Shown: piece after piece, positions 1-9,171 of the stretch | How positions within the stretch are numbered: the first letter of the stretch is position 1 | How the letters are laid out: each line of letters begins with the position of its first letter | DNA from: Halomonas salinarum | GTDB taxonomy: Bacteria > Pseudomonadota > Gammaproteobacteria > Pseudomonadales > Halomonadaceae | NCBI RefSeq assembly: GCF_012062845.1 | Contig: NZ_WWNB01000007.1 | Coordinates: 89,709-153,708 of the forward strand | Direction: 5' to 3' | Length of the DNA stretch: 64,000 nt | The notes under the pieces: model-generated | What the model was told of the DNA's origin: nothing | Seen by the model: the letters and a program-made list of their open reading frames with translations, nothing else | Database searches by the model: none | Position numbers and translations under genes: made by a program

Positions 1-1646
1 CCCTGCTCCATCACCAGGATGCGATCCGCACGCTCGATGGTAGAGAGCCTATGAGCGATAACAAAGGTAGTGCGCCCGCGACACACCTCTTCAAGCGCCT
101 GTTGAATATAGCGCTCAGACTCGCTATCCAGCGCCGAGGTCGCCTCATCGAGCACCAGCAGCGGCGCATCCTTGAAGATTGCACGCGCGATCGCCAGCCG
201 CTGTCGCTGGCCACCGGAGAGCATCACCCCATTGTCGCCTACCGGCGTGTCATACCCTTTAGGCATCTCCATGATGAAATCATGGGCAAAGGCGGCACGG
301 GCCGCGGCTTCGATAGCGTCCTGATCGGGGTCATCGACACCATAGGCAATGTTCTGACCAATGGTGGTGTTGAAGAGGGTCACCTGCTGGGAGACCAGTG
401 CGATCTGGCGCCGTAGTGGCGACAGCTTGAAGTCATCCAGCGCCACGCCATCGAGCGTAATCGCGCCTTGCGTGGGTCGATAGAAACGCGGCAACAGATT
501 GACCAGCGTCGATTTACCGCTGCCGGAACGCCCAACGATCGCAATCATCTCACCGGGCGCTACCTCAAGCTGAATGCCCTTGAGCACCTCATTCTCGCCG
601 TCGGCATAACTGAAGCGCACGTCATCGAAGCGTACTCGCCCTTTCAGCCGCTCCGGCTCGGTCGTTCCCTGATCGGGTTCAGTCGGCTCCTCGATCAGGC
701 CGAACAGCTCGCCGGAGGCGGCGATGCCCTTCTGAATCGCACTGTTGACGTCGGTCAACTGGCGCACAGGCTTGGCCATCAATGAAGCCGCGGTGATAAA
801 GGCCACGAATTCGCCTGGCGTCATGTCATCAAGCAATGCCGGTGACATGGCGAGCCAGACAAGCCCCGCCAGCGCCAGCGCCACCAACAGCTGAATCACC
901 GGCGTGCTGATGCCCTTGGTCAGCGCTTCCTTCATGCTCTGGCGACGATTTTCATCGCTTGCCTGAGCGAAGCGACGCTTTTCATAGGCTTCGGCCCCAT
1001 GAGTGCGTACTACCCGATACCCGGACAATGCCTCCGACGCCACATGCGTGACATCACCCATGGAACGCTGGATACGCTGGGACAGGCGCCGGAAGCGCTT
1101 ACTGGCGTAGCTGACCACCAGCGCAATCAGCGGCGTGACCGTCAAGAACACCAGCGTCAGCATTGCATTGGTCCACAGCAGGTAGCTGAGCAGACCGATC
1201 ACGAAGAGACCTTCACGCAGAATTACGGTGATGGCGTTGCTGGCGGCGCCTGTGACCTGCTCGACGTGATAGGTCACCCGCGAGACCAGCTGACCGCTGG
1301 AGTGCTCGTCGAAGAAGCGTCCCGGCAGATGCAGCATGTGGTTGAAGACATCGCAGCGCAGCGCATGCACCACATTACGAGCTACCTGACTCATGAAGTA
1401 GGTGCCGAGAAAGGTCCCCAGCCCGCGAGCGGCGAACATGCCGACCACGAAAAGCGGCAGGAAGAGTCGAAACGCCGCATCCGGATTCTGGATGCCATCG
1501 ATCAAGCGCTTCATCATCTCGGCGAGGGCCGTGCTTGACGCCGCATAGATGGCATAGCCGACCACAGCCAGCATGAAGGAGCGCCAATAGGGCCTGACAT
1601 AGTCGAGCAGGCGTTTGTAGAGAGCCCATCCTGAATCGTAGGTCAC
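1..1646 (-). CDS. msbA: Lipid A export ABC transporter MsbA (partial, 3' end off the window)
   Basis: Inner-membrane ABC exporter that flips core-lipid A to the periplasmic face. About 548 residues are visible; the family is about 580, so roughly 30 C-terminal residues lie beyond the left edge. An N-terminal six-helix membrane domain precedes the ATPase domain. Walker A reads GRSGSGKST (about 373-381), the signature LSGGQRQR (about 475), Walker B ends LVLDEATSALD (about 500), and the switch His is in IAHRLS (about 538). I chose a GTG start because it overlaps the exbD stop in a GTGA, which implies translational coupling to exbB-exbD. A generic multidrug exporter is the alternative; the exbBD-msbA order and length favour MsbA. 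Confidence 0.93.
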   Translation of the reverse strand, partial: MTYDSGWALYKRLLDYVRPYWRSFMLAVVGYAIYAASSTALAEMMKRLIDGIQNPDAAFRLFLPLFVVGMFAARGLGTFLGTYFMSQVARNVVHALRCDVFNHMLHLPGRFFDEHSSGQLVSRVTYHVEQVTGAASNAITVILREGLFVIGLLSYLLWTNAMLTLVFLTVTPLIALVVSYASKRFRRLSQRIQRSMGDVTHVASEALSGYRVVRTHGAEAYEKRRFAQASDENRRQSMKEALTKGISTPVIQLLVALALAGLVWLAMSPALLDDMTPGEFVAFITAASLMAKPVRQLTDVNSAIQKGIAASGELFGLIEEPTEPDQGTTEPERLKGRVRFDDVRFSYADGENEVLKGIQLEVAPGEMIAIVGRSGSGKSTLVNLLPRFYRPTQGAITLDGVALDDFKLSPLRRQIALVSQQVTLFNTTIGQNIAYGVDDPDQDAIEAAARAAFAHDFIMEMPKGYDTPVGDNGVMLSGGQRQRLAIARAIFKDAPLLVLDEATSALDSESERYIQQALEEVCRGRTTFVIAHRLSTIERADRILVMEQ

Positions 1647-2071
1647 AGTGTCTCCGCTTGATTGGTAGGATCGGTTGCCTTGCGGGTGGCGATACGTACA
1701 CGGGTAATGCCCTGAGCGGACGCCTGGTCGAGAGCGGCCACCACGCGGCTGTGAGCGACTCTCCCATCGGCTTCGATGACCAGGCCATGGGCCCTGGCAT
1801 CTTCTGCCCGGGACGACAGTGCCGTCGCCAGGTCATCCTGTTCGACGGTTGTATCGCCAAGCTGATAGTCACCGGCGGCGGTGATCGAAAGCACCACAGG
1901 CGCGGTATCGGCCGGCGCGGCACTGGTGCTTTCGGGGAGTTCGATTTCAAGTGCCTGGCGGGTTTCGAAGGTGGTCGACACCATGAAGAAGATCAACAGC
2001 AGAAACACCACATCGATCAAGGGTGTCAGATTGATTTCCACCGGATCCCGGCGACGGCGCGGAAACTTCAT
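1643..2071 (-). CDS. exbD: ExbD/TolR-family proton-channel accessory protein
   Basis: Small single-pass inner-membrane protein of 142 residues that works with ExbB to couple the proton gradient to periplasmic or outer-membrane work. After a basic N-terminus the membrane segment (about 17-36) carries the family's essential acid in LTPLIDVVF (Asp20), followed by a periplasmic domain. Its ATG overlaps the exbB stop (ATGA) and its own stop overlaps the msbA start, so the three form one coupled operon. No TonB gene is adjacent, so the energised partner cannot be named. Linkage of ExbBD-like proteins to msbA is common in gammaproteobacteria. Confidence 0.93.
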   Translation of the reverse strand: MKFPRRRRDPVEINLTPLIDVVFLLLIFFMVSTTFETRQALEIELPESTSAAPADTAPVVLSITAAGDYQLGDTTVEQDDLATALSSRAEDARAHGLVIEADGRVAHSRVVAALDQASAQGITRVRIATRKATDPTNQAETL

Positions 2072-2730
2072 GCGCTGCGCACTCCTCGACCGGACGCCTC
2101 GTCACGCTCGGTCAGATTCAGCTCGCCCGGGTGGTGCGCCAGAAAGTCCACCAGCTGACTGGCCTGCTCTTCCATGCGAACGGTGATATCTTCGACCCGA
2201 CGCTGGAAGAAGCGATGAAACATCAGCGCCGGAATCGCCACCGTCAGGCCGGCGGCGGTCGTTACCAGCGCCTGGGAAATCCCGCCGGCAAGGTCTGCGG
2301 TGCGCCCCGGGCCTTCCGCACTGACCAGCACCGAGAAGACCTCGATCATTCCGATCACGGTACCCAGCAAGCCGATCAGAGGGGTGATCGCGGCGATGGT
2401 GCCCAGCGGGCTCAGGAAGCGTTCCATATCGTGGATCACCGCGACGGCGGCCTGCTGCAGGCGAGCGCGCACCTGATCATGTCCGAGGCGGGTATTGCGA
2501 AGTCCGGCGGCCAGCACCCCCCCAAGCGGTGAATGGCTTTCCAGCCAGTAAAGGTTGACCTGCCCTTCGGCGACCAGAGCACAGACCTCGCCCCCCAGCC
2601 CCGCCGGTGCGATGCGTGAGGCCCGCAGCGTCCAAAGCCGCTCGATAATGATCACGGTAGCCACCAGAGAACAACCCAGTAGCGGCAACATCAGCCAACC
2701 ACCGACTTCCAGAGCGCCGAGCATATCCAT
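2068..2730 (-). CDS. exbB: MotA/TolQ/ExbB proton-channel family protein
   Basis: Inner-membrane channel subunit of 220 residues, partner of the ExbD-like protein downstream. Three hydrophobic segments are visible at about 10-32, 105-132 and 148-175; the second and third contain the family's typical glycine- and threonine-rich packing (PLIGLLGTVIGM; GGISQALVTTAAG). A purine-rich AGGGAG lies 8-9 bases before the ATG. It is first in the exbB-exbD-msbA unit and overlaps exbD by four bases. TolQ is less likely because no tolR, tolA or tolB follows. Confidence 0.93.
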   Translation of the reverse strand: MDMLGALEVGGWLMLPLLGCSLVATVIIIERLWTLRASRIAPAGLGGEVCALVAEGQVNLYWLESHSPLGGVLAAGLRNTRLGHDQVRARLQQAAVAVIHDMERFLSPLGTIAAITPLIGLLGTVIGMIEVFSVLVSAEGPGRTADLAGGISQALVTTAAGLTVAIPALMFHRFFQRRVEDITVRMEEQASQLVDFLAHHPGELNLTERDEASGRGVRSA

Positions 2731-2781
2731 ACAAGAGTCTCCCTAATGCCATGACCGCCGGAGACGCCATCGGCCGTCAGT

Positions 2782-5244
2782 CTAGGGACGCGATTCTACC
2801 CCATGGCAGCCGCCATCGACACCACGGCGCCAGCTCGGCTGGCGTTCCGCCATCAGCACGGGCGTCACGCCCGGCGTCATGGTGAGTGTCACCGCCCCGT
2901 CGAGCGCAGTATTCCAAAGACAGCTGCCTTGTCTGCGAAAACGGCGCACCACCTCTGGAGCCGGGTGACCGAAGCGATTGTCGCGACCCGCGCTGAAGAT
3001 GACCTGAGAAGGGTTCGTCGCCGCCACGAAGGCCGGCCCGGAACTGGTGAGGCTGCCATGATGCCCGGCGATCAGTACATCGATCTGCTCGGGCAAGCTA
3101 GGCAGTAAACGATGTTCCACCGCTCGCCCGGCGTCACCGGTGATCAAGATCGCCTGATCACCAAGACGTACCAGCAGCACACAGGAACGATCGTTCGCGG
3201 ACAGCGAATCGAGCGGACCTGCCGGCGGCCAGAGTACCTGGAAGACGACACCGCCACTTGTCCAGCGCTGTCCGGCGACACAGGCCTTAGATGAATGCCC
3301 GATGCGCTCCCCTCTCGGCGCTAACCACTCACCTACCCTATGCTCGGCAAGCGCCGCCACGCCACCGGCATGATCCTGATCACCGTGACTGACGATAACT
3401 CGTGAGAACATCTGTCCGGCGGGCCAGAGACCGGCCAGCGGCATGAAGCCAGAGACAAAGCGTGGTCCGGTATCGTACAAGACGCGCGTTTCCCGTAGGT
3501 CCTCGTGGGCACCGTCTTCAAGGGCATCCAGCATGCGATCTCGATTGCCGTTACCGGGATCAGCCGCGTGGCCAGGGTGGGGATATGTCCTGAGCTCGAT
3601 CGCCTGCCCCTGGCCGACATCGTAGACGTGCACACGCAGACTCCCCGCCACCGGCGTCGGTGCATCGAGGCTGAAAGGGACGACCATCAACAATAGTGAA
3701 CTCGCCCCCCTCAGCGACCGCGACAAGGCCGGCAACCCCCAGACCAGGGCAAGACCCGAAAGGCACAGCGCCACCGGTAACCGCTGCCAGATCGGCAGCA
3801 CCTGCTGGGGAATGGCCACAACCGCCTCGTTCAAGCCGGCATGCAACACGACCGCCAGCGCCTCGAACACCCCCCAACAGGCATAGGCCAGTGCCGGCAC
3901 CATGCTCAATGCCCAGCCCAAAAGGCCCAATGGCACCATCAGCATACTGACCCAAGGCACCGCCAGCAGGTTGATGAAAGGCGCGGACGGGGCCAGCCGC
4001 CCGAAGGCGATCACCACGGCAGCGGCCATCATCGGTGAAAGCAGAAGCTGGGTGCGAATCAGCGCCCAGGCCCACCCTTTCAGCCCCTGGGGTCGGGTCC
4101 GCCCCTGCCAGATCATGATCAGCCAGGCGACCGCCAGAAACGACAGCCACAGGCCAGGCCGCCATAGTGAGAGAGGATCAACCAGCACGACCATCGAAAG
4201 CGCCAGCCACCAGGCTTGCCAAGGACCGGGGGCATGGCGACCGCAAGCGACCCAGAGGCCGACCAGGGTCATGATCAGGGCGCGAAACGCAGGCGGCTCG
4301 AGACCAGAAAGCCAGGCATAGCCGCTTGCCGCCGCACCGGCCAGCACCCAGGGCCAGATGGCCATGCGCCAACGTCCCGGCGTCACGCATCGGGCCACCC
4401 CACGCATCAGCCACAGCACACAGGTCGCGACCAGTCCTACATGAAGACCCGACACCACCACCAGATGCGTGGTGCCGCTGGCATTCAAGAGCGCCCAATC
4501 ATCATCATTGAGCCGCTCATCAGCGCCAAGCGTCAGGGCTGCCAGCCAGCGACGGCCCACACCTTCAGGGTAATGGCTGTCGAGAAACGAAAGGGCCGTT
4601 TGGCGCAGCGAATCGGGCGCGGCGCCCATGCGTTCAGGGGGCGGTGCATGGCGCACGTAACCTGTCGCCCCCAGCCCCTCGCGCCACAACCAGGCGCGAT
4701 AATCGAACGTGCCCGGGTTGGAGAAGCCTGACGGCGGACGCAATCGGGCCGTCAGGCGCCAGCGCTCTCCTACCGCCAAAGCTTTGCCCCCATAGACCGA
4801 CAGGCGTACCTCATTGAGCGCGTCACAAGCCGGCAGGCCGGGGTTCAACGGATGACAATCATCAACGGTCAAACGCAGGCGACTCGCCGGCTGACCCGCT
4901 TGGTAGGCGGTGACCCGTCCCTCGAGCCGCAGATCCTCTCCTATCAGGCCTCGCGGCAGCTCGGCGCCTCGCGCAAGCAGGAGTGCCGTGCCAACCAGCG
5001 TTGCCACGACAAGGAGCAATAACGCCAATCGTGAGCGCGGAAGGTACACAAGCAGGAGAAGCCCGGCGATTCCCCAGGCTGCAAAGAGTCCACCAGGAGC
5101 CTGGATGGCGAGTCCGGCGCCTGCCATGGCGGCAAGCGCCAAGGGCATACCAAGACCGCTGCGCATGGCGGTATACATGACAGTCTGCGGCCCTCCCTGG
5201 CCCTGCCATCCCCTCGTCACGGCCGAAGCCGTGGCGAGAGACAT
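2782..5244 (-). CDS. comEC: DNA internalization channel protein ComEC/Rec2
   Basis: Multi-pass inner-membrane protein of 820 residues thought to carry single-stranded DNA into the cytoplasm during natural transformation. Hydrophobic N-terminal segments lead to a periplasmic OB-like region, then the competence domain with HLVVVSGLHVG near 261, then more membrane helices. The C-terminus is a metallo-beta-lactamase-like domain with the metal-binding SHGDQDHAGG near 616 and GHHGS further on. It is transcribed away from the DUF2062 gene, 63 bases apart. The start is not certain: several Met codons in the first 33 residues could serve and none has a clear ribosome site. The gene looks intact. Confidence 0.93.
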   Translation of the reverse strand: MSLATASAVTRGWQGQGGPQTVMYTAMRSGLGMPLALAAMAGAGLAIQAPGGLFAAWGIAGLLLLVYLPRSRLALLLLVVATLVGTALLLARGAELPRGLIGEDLRLEGRVTAYQAGQPASRLRLTVDDCHPLNPGLPACDALNEVRLSVYGGKALAVGERWRLTARLRPPSGFSNPGTFDYRAWLWREGLGATGYVRHAPPPERMGAAPDSLRQTALSFLDSHYPEGVGRRWLAALTLGADERLNDDDWALLNASGTTHLVVVSGLHVGLVATCVLWLMRGVARCVTPGRWRMAIWPWVLAGAAASGYAWLSGLEPPAFRALIMTLVGLWVACGRHAPGPWQAWWLALSMVVLVDPLSLWRPGLWLSFLAVAWLIMIWQGRTRPQGLKGWAWALIRTQLLLSPMMAAAVVIAFGRLAPSAPFINLLAVPWVSMLMVPLGLLGWALSMVPALAYACWGVFEALAVVLHAGLNEAVVAIPQQVLPIWQRLPVALCLSGLALVWGLPALSRSLRGASSLLLMVVPFSLDAPTPVAGSLRVHVYDVGQGQAIELRTYPHPGHAADPGNGNRDRMLDALEDGAHEDLRETRVLYDTGPRFVSGFMPLAGLWPAGQMFSRVIVSHGDQDHAGGVAALAEHRVGEWLAPRGERIGHSSKACVAGQRWTSGGVVFQVLWPPAGPLDSLSANDRSCVLLVRLGDQAILITGDAGRAVEHRLLPSLPEQIDVLIAGHHGSLTSSGPAFVAATNPSQVIFSAGRDNRFGHPAPEVVRRFRRQGSCLWNTALDGAVTLTMTPGVTPVLMAERQPSWRRGVDGGCHGVESRP

Positions 5245-5307
5245 GCCTTGTATGGATAATGGCGACGGATTGCGTGATCCATACCATCCATCGCCTGCGA
5301 GCCTGCC

Positions 5308-5865
5308 ATGCCGCGCCGCTTCCTACAGCGCTACATGCCCCATCCCGATGCCCTCAAGGGTAATCGCTCGCTGCGTTTCATGCGCCATTTGATCGGCGAT
5401 GCCTCACTATGGATGCTGTCACGCCGTGCTGTCGCCAATGCCTTCATGGTCGGCATATTCTGCGCCCTGCTCCCGATTCCCTTCCAAATGGTGTTCGCCG
5501 CTGGCGGGGCCTGCCTGCTGCGCTGCAACCTTCCTCTCTCGATTGGCCTGGTGTGGATCACCAATCCGCTGACCATTCCGATCATCTTCTACGGCAACTA
5601 TCGCCTGGGCACCTGGCTGCTATCCACTCCGCCTCGGGCGGCGCCAGACACTCTGTCCACTCAGTGGGTAGCCGAGCAGCTGGTCGACATCCTGCCAGCG
5701 CTGGCGCTTGGCTCGCTGGTCGCGGCGGTGGTGGCTGGCCTTGCCGCAAACGCAAGCATTCGCCTGATCTGGCGCTGGCAGGTCTCGCGTAGCTGGAGCC
5801 GCCGCAAGAAGCGTCGCCTGCGGGCCACGCACTCCGGAAAAGGCCGCGATGAAGAGTACCGGTGA
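5308..5865 (+). CDS. DUF2062 domain-containing membrane protein
   Basis: Predicted inner-membrane protein of 185 residues belonging to the DUF2062 family, whose function is unknown. A basic N-terminus is followed by about three hydrophobic segments (about 45-75, 82-105, 128-155), with a Pro-rich NPLTIPIIFYGNY stretch between segments that is typical of the family. The C-terminal tail is strongly basic (WSRRKKRRLR), probably cytoplasmic. It lies between comEC (divergent) and lolD (convergent). This neighbourhood of DUF2062, comEC and lol genes is common in gammaproteobacteria, but the linkage does not reveal a role. Confidence 0.85.
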   Translation: MPRRFLQRYMPHPDALKGNRSLRFMRHLIGDASLWMLSRRAVANAFMVGIFCALLPIPFQMVFAAGGACLLRCNLPLSIGLVWITNPLTIPIIFYGNYRLGTWLLSTPPRAAPDTLSTQWVAEQLVDILPALALGSLVAAVVAGLAANASIRLIWRWQVSRSWSRRKKRRLRATHSGKGRDEEYR

Positions 5866-5940
5866 CGGCGCCGGCCGCATGGCTTGCGCTGATCCTCCAC
5901 TGATCAGCATCAGCAAGGCCGCCACCGTCCCCAAAGCGGT

Positions 5941-6648
5941 CTAATCGAGGGTCAGTTGGCCGTTATCCAGTTTCATCACCCGGTCCTGATGCGCCGCGAG
6001 ACCGGTGTCATGGGTCACCACCACGAAGGCACAGGCAGTAGTCCTTGCTAGATCGTCCATCATCGCAAGGATGCTGGCCGCGGTTGTCTGATCAAGATTG
6101 CCGGTAGGCTCGTCCATCAGCACCAGGCTTGGGTCGGTAATCAATGCCCTTGCAATCGCCACCCGCTGACGCTCTCCCCCGGACAGCTCCCCCGGCTTGT
6201 GGTCACCTCGCTTGGCCATGCCGACGCGCTCGAGGATCTGGGCGGCACGCCTACAGGCGTCCTTGCGCGACTGGCCACGCACGATCAGGGGCAGCGCCGC
6301 GTTTTCCAGGGCTGTGAGCTCAGCCAACAAGTGATGGAACTGATAGACGAAACCGATGTGGCGGTTGCGAAAACGTCCCAGCTGGCTCTCGCCTAGTTCA
6401 GCCAATGATTGCCCGGCCACCTTGACGGTTCCAACAGTGGGACGGTCCAGGCCACCCAGGAGGTTAAGCAGTGTGGTCTTGCCTGATCCCGAGCTGCCTA
6501 CCACCGCCACGCGTTCGCCGGCACGCACGTCAAGATCCAGGTTCTCGAGCACCGTCACATCCTGAGGCCCTTCGTGATAGGTCCTCGTCAGTCCCTGGCA
6601 CTCGAGCAGCACCTGCCCCGCCTTGGGGGCGGCACGCTCCTCGGTCAT
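5941..6648 (-). CDS. lolD: Lipoprotein-releasing system ATP-binding protein LolD
   Basis: ATPase of the Lol exporter, which detaches outer-membrane lipoproteins from the inner membrane and hands them to LolA. With this start it is 235 residues (E. coli 233). Walker A GSSGSGKTT is near 48-56, the signature LSGGERQR near 155, and Walker B LVLMDEPTGNLD near 176; the linker FVYQFHHLL is typical of LolD/MacB ATPases. I chose the ATG at 6648 because AAGGAG sits six to seven bases upstream. An upstream ATG at 6678 overlaps the permease stop (ATGA) and would add ten residues, so the choice is open. Coupled to the permease gene. Confidence 0.93.
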   Translation of the reverse strand: MTEERAAPKAGQVLLECQGLTRTYHEGPQDVTVLENLDLDVRAGERVAVVGSSGSGKTTLLNLLGGLDRPTVGTVKVAGQSLAELGESQLGRFRNRHIGFVYQFHHLLAELTALENAALPLIVRGQSRKDACRRAAQILERVGMAKRGDHKPGELSGGERQRVAIARALITDPSLVLMDEPTGNLDQTTAASILAMMDDLARTTACAFVVVTHDTGLAAHQDRVMKLDNGQLTLD

Positions 6649-6674
6649 GATTGTCTCCTTGCTCATCGAGGGCC

Positions 6675-7916
6675 TCATTCGTAGCGCAGCACATCGGCCG
6701 GCTGGATGCGCGAGGCACGCCAGGCCGGGTACAGGGTGGACAGGAAGGTCAGCACGAAGGCCGCCGTGGTGATCACCCCCACATCGGACCAGTTCAGGCG
6801 GGACGGCAGGTAGCTGATGAAATAGACATTAGCGTCCAGGAAGTGGATACCGGTGGCCGACTCGAACCAGGCGATGAGATCGGCAATTGTCAGCGCCAGC
6901 GTTACCCCGATGCCAAGCCCCATCAGGATGCCGATGATACCAATCGCCAGCCCCTGCACGATGAAGATGCCCATGATCGAGCCAGGCGTCGCGCCGATGG
7001 TGCGCAGGATGGCAATATCCGCCTTCTTGTCGGTCACCACCATGACCAGTGTCGAGACGATGTTGAAGGCGGCCACCGCGATGATCACGGTCAGGAGCAA
7101 CCCAATCATGCGCTTCTCCATCTGGATCGCCTGGAAGAGGTTGCCGTGGGTCCGCGTCCAATCAATACCGCGATAATTGGGCCCCAGCTCGTCGATGATC
7201 TCGCGTGTCTCGCCATGGGCGGCGAACAGATCATCGAACTCCAGCCGCAGTCCTCCTACGGCATCCCCCATTCGTGCCAGGGTCTGCATGTCGTCGATAT
7301 GCGCATAGGCAAGGCTGGCATCCAGGTCGGCGCCGACACTGAACATGCCGCTGACATTGAAACGCTTGAGTCGCGGGAAAACGCCGCCCGGGGTAATCGA
7401 CGCTTCGGGAACCAGTAGGGTGACACGATCACCGACCCCGACGCCCAGCCGTTTGGCCAGCAGTTCACCGAGCACGACATTCCACTCCCCGGCTTTCAGG
7501 TCATCGAGGCTGCCCTGAACCATGTTCTCATCGATGATCGATACCTTGGCTTCGGCGTCAGGGGCAATGCCATTGACCATGGCCCCTTCGTTGCGCCCGC
7601 CGATCGAGAACATGCCTTGCTGCTGCACATAGGGCGCCGCCCCAATGACCCGTTCACGCTGCGTCAACCGCTCGGCCAGCGGCTGCCAGTCGGTCATGCC
7701 CGACGGTGCCTCGATGCGGGTGTGGGGCACCATGCCCAGCACCCGAGACCTCAGCTCGTGATCGAAACCGTTCATCACCGACAGCACCAGGATCAGCACG
7801 GCGACGCCGAGCATCAACCCAAGCATCGAAGTCAGGGAAATAAAGGAAATAAAGTGATTGCGTCGCTTGGCGCGCACGTAGCGCAGTCCAAGCATAATTG
7901 GCAGACGGTCGAGCAT
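6675..7916 (-). CDS. Lipoprotein-releasing ABC transporter permease (LolC/LolE/LolF type)
   Basis: Membrane subunit of 413 residues of the Lol exporter. A first membrane helix at about 25-47 ends in the family pattern VLSVMNGF, a periplasmic domain of about 200 residues follows, and three more helices lie near 265-290, 315-345 and 370-400. The gene ends in an ATGA with an upstream lolD start. E. coli encodes two different permeases, lolC and lolE, around lolD, but here only one is present and both flanks are fully visible. It may therefore act as a homodimer (the LolF arrangement) unless a second gene lies elsewhere. I leave the symbol empty for that reason. Confidence 0.92.
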   Translation of the reverse strand: MLDRLPIMLGLRYVRAKRRNHFISFISLTSMLGLMLGVAVLILVLSVMNGFDHELRSRVLGMVPHTRIEAPSGMTDWQPLAERLTQRERVIGAAPYVQQQGMFSIGGRNEGAMVNGIAPDAEAKVSIIDENMVQGSLDDLKAGEWNVVLGELLAKRLGVGVGDRVTLLVPEASITPGGVFPRLKRFNVSGMFSVGADLDASLAYAHIDDMQTLARMGDAVGGLRLEFDDLFAAHGETREIIDELGPNYRGIDWTRTHGNLFQAIQMEKRMIGLLLTVIIAVAAFNIVSTLVMVVTDKKADIAILRTIGATPGSIMGIFIVQGLAIGIIGILMGLGIGVTLALTIADLIAWFESATGIHFLDANVYFISYLPSRLNWSDVGVITTAAFVLTFLSTLYPAWRASRIQPADVLRYE

Positions 7917-8096
7917 CGCGATCGGTTCCTTGTCAGCGGGCGCTCATGGTACGGTTTTTTGCCTGGCGACGCATGTGCGACACCAACAGCAAGGCGGTTC
8001 TCTTTGGGCGTAGCCCTTGCATCCCGGTAGCGCTGCCCCTACATTGCGCCGTCCCCGGGGCAAGGCCCCGACGAGCATACCCGTGAGAAGACTGCG

Positions 8097-9167
8097 ATGG
8101 CTAACCGCTTGTTCCCCGAATGGCACCCACAGGATGCCGTGCAACTGACCTGGCCGAGTGCTCACAGCGACTGGGCCTCCATGCTGTCACGTATCGAAGC
8201 CACACTCGAGCACATGGTGATCGCCATCGCCCGCTATCAAGGCGTGCTGATCAGTGTGGCCGATGACGCCACCCGTACGCGCCTTGCGGCGACCTTTAAG
8301 CAACTCGGCGTGCCTGGTACCCGGCTTAGTCTCCGTGTCGTATCAAGCGATGACACCTGGGCACGGGATCATGGCCCCATTGGCATCGAGCGCGACGGAC
8401 ACCTCACCCTTCTGGACTATCGCTTTACCGGTTGGGGGGGCAAGTTTCCCGCCACGCAGGATAACGCCCTGAACCAGGCCCTGGCGGAGCAGGGTGTGTT
8501 CGCCGTCCCTCTCATCTCCCGTGAATGGATCCTCGAAGGTGGCGCCATCGAGAGCGATGGTCAGGGCACCCTTCTGACCACTGAAGCCTGCCTGCTCAAC
8601 GAGAACCGCAACCCGACACTCGACCGGGCGGCGATAGAGTCACGGCTGGCCGAAGATCTCGGCGCGCATCGCGTACTGTGGCTCGCACATGGGCACCTGG
8701 AGGGCGATGATACCGATAGTCATGTCGACACCCTGGCACGCTTCTGTGACCCACAGACCATCGCCTACGTGCGCTGTGACGACCCCACGGACACTCATTA
8801 CGCAGCACTGGCCGCCATGGAAGATGAGCTGAGAGCATTGCGACAGGCTGACGGCACGCCGTACCGGCTGATCGCCCTGCCCTGGCCGCGACCCTGCTGC
8901 GACCCCGAAGACGGCCATCGCCTGCCAGCCACCTACGCCAATTTTCTGATCATCAACGGTGCCGTACTGGTGCCGACCTATGGCGATGCGGCTGATAGCG
9001 TGGCGCTTAGCGCCCTGGCAACGGCTTTTCCCGAGCGCGATCTGATCCCCATCGATTGTCGCGAGGTCATCCGCCAGCACGGCAGCCTGCACTGCCTGAC
9101 CATGCAGCTGCCCAAGGGTAGCCTGAGTGCCTCTCTCTTTGACGACGCCGACGACCTTCAGGAGTGA
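8097..9167 (+). CDS. aguA: Agmatine deiminase
   Basis: Cytosolic enzyme of 356 residues that converts agmatine to N-carbamoylputrescine and ammonia, the first step of the AguA-AguB route to putrescine. The fold is that of the peptidyl-arginine deiminase family. Visible markers are the early PEWHPQDAVQLTWP, the substrate-binding WARDHGP, LEGGAIE, the HGHLEGDDTDSHVD segment, and the catalytic Cys of GSLHCLTMQLP (Cys333). It is followed four bases later by aguB, so the two make one operon. The 180-base divergent region before it contains a GC-rich hairpin (CGGGGC-AAG-GCCCCG) about 25-45 bases upstream of the start; I see no clear promoter. Confidence 0.95.
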   Translation: MANRLFPEWHPQDAVQLTWPSAHSDWASMLSRIEATLEHMVIAIARYQGVLISVADDATRTRLAATFKQLGVPGTRLSLRVVSSDDTWARDHGPIGIERDGHLTLLDYRFTGWGGKFPATQDNALNQALAEQGVFAVPLISREWILEGGAIESDGQGTLLTTEACLLNENRNPTLDRAAIESRLAEDLGAHRVLWLAHGHLEGDDTDSHVDTLARFCDPQTIAYVRCDDPTDTHYAALAAMEDELRALRQADGTPYRLIALPWPRPCCDPEDGHRLPATYANFLIINGAVLVPTYGDAADSVALSALATAFPERDLIPIDCREVIRQHGSLHCLTMQLPKGSLSASLFDDADDLQE

Positions 9168-9171
9168 TCAT

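Noticed and set aside
3902..4321. Plus-strand frames of 100-170 codons opposite comEC, mur and fts genes
   Set aside because: All mirror genes on the other strand and lack ribosome sites or recognisable domains.
8054..8096. Possible riboswitch (guanidine/ykkC-like) before aguA
   Set aside because: There is one GC-rich hairpin and an ACGAG nearby, but not the paired hairpins or conserved blocks of any ykkC-type class; agmatine genes alone are not enough support.
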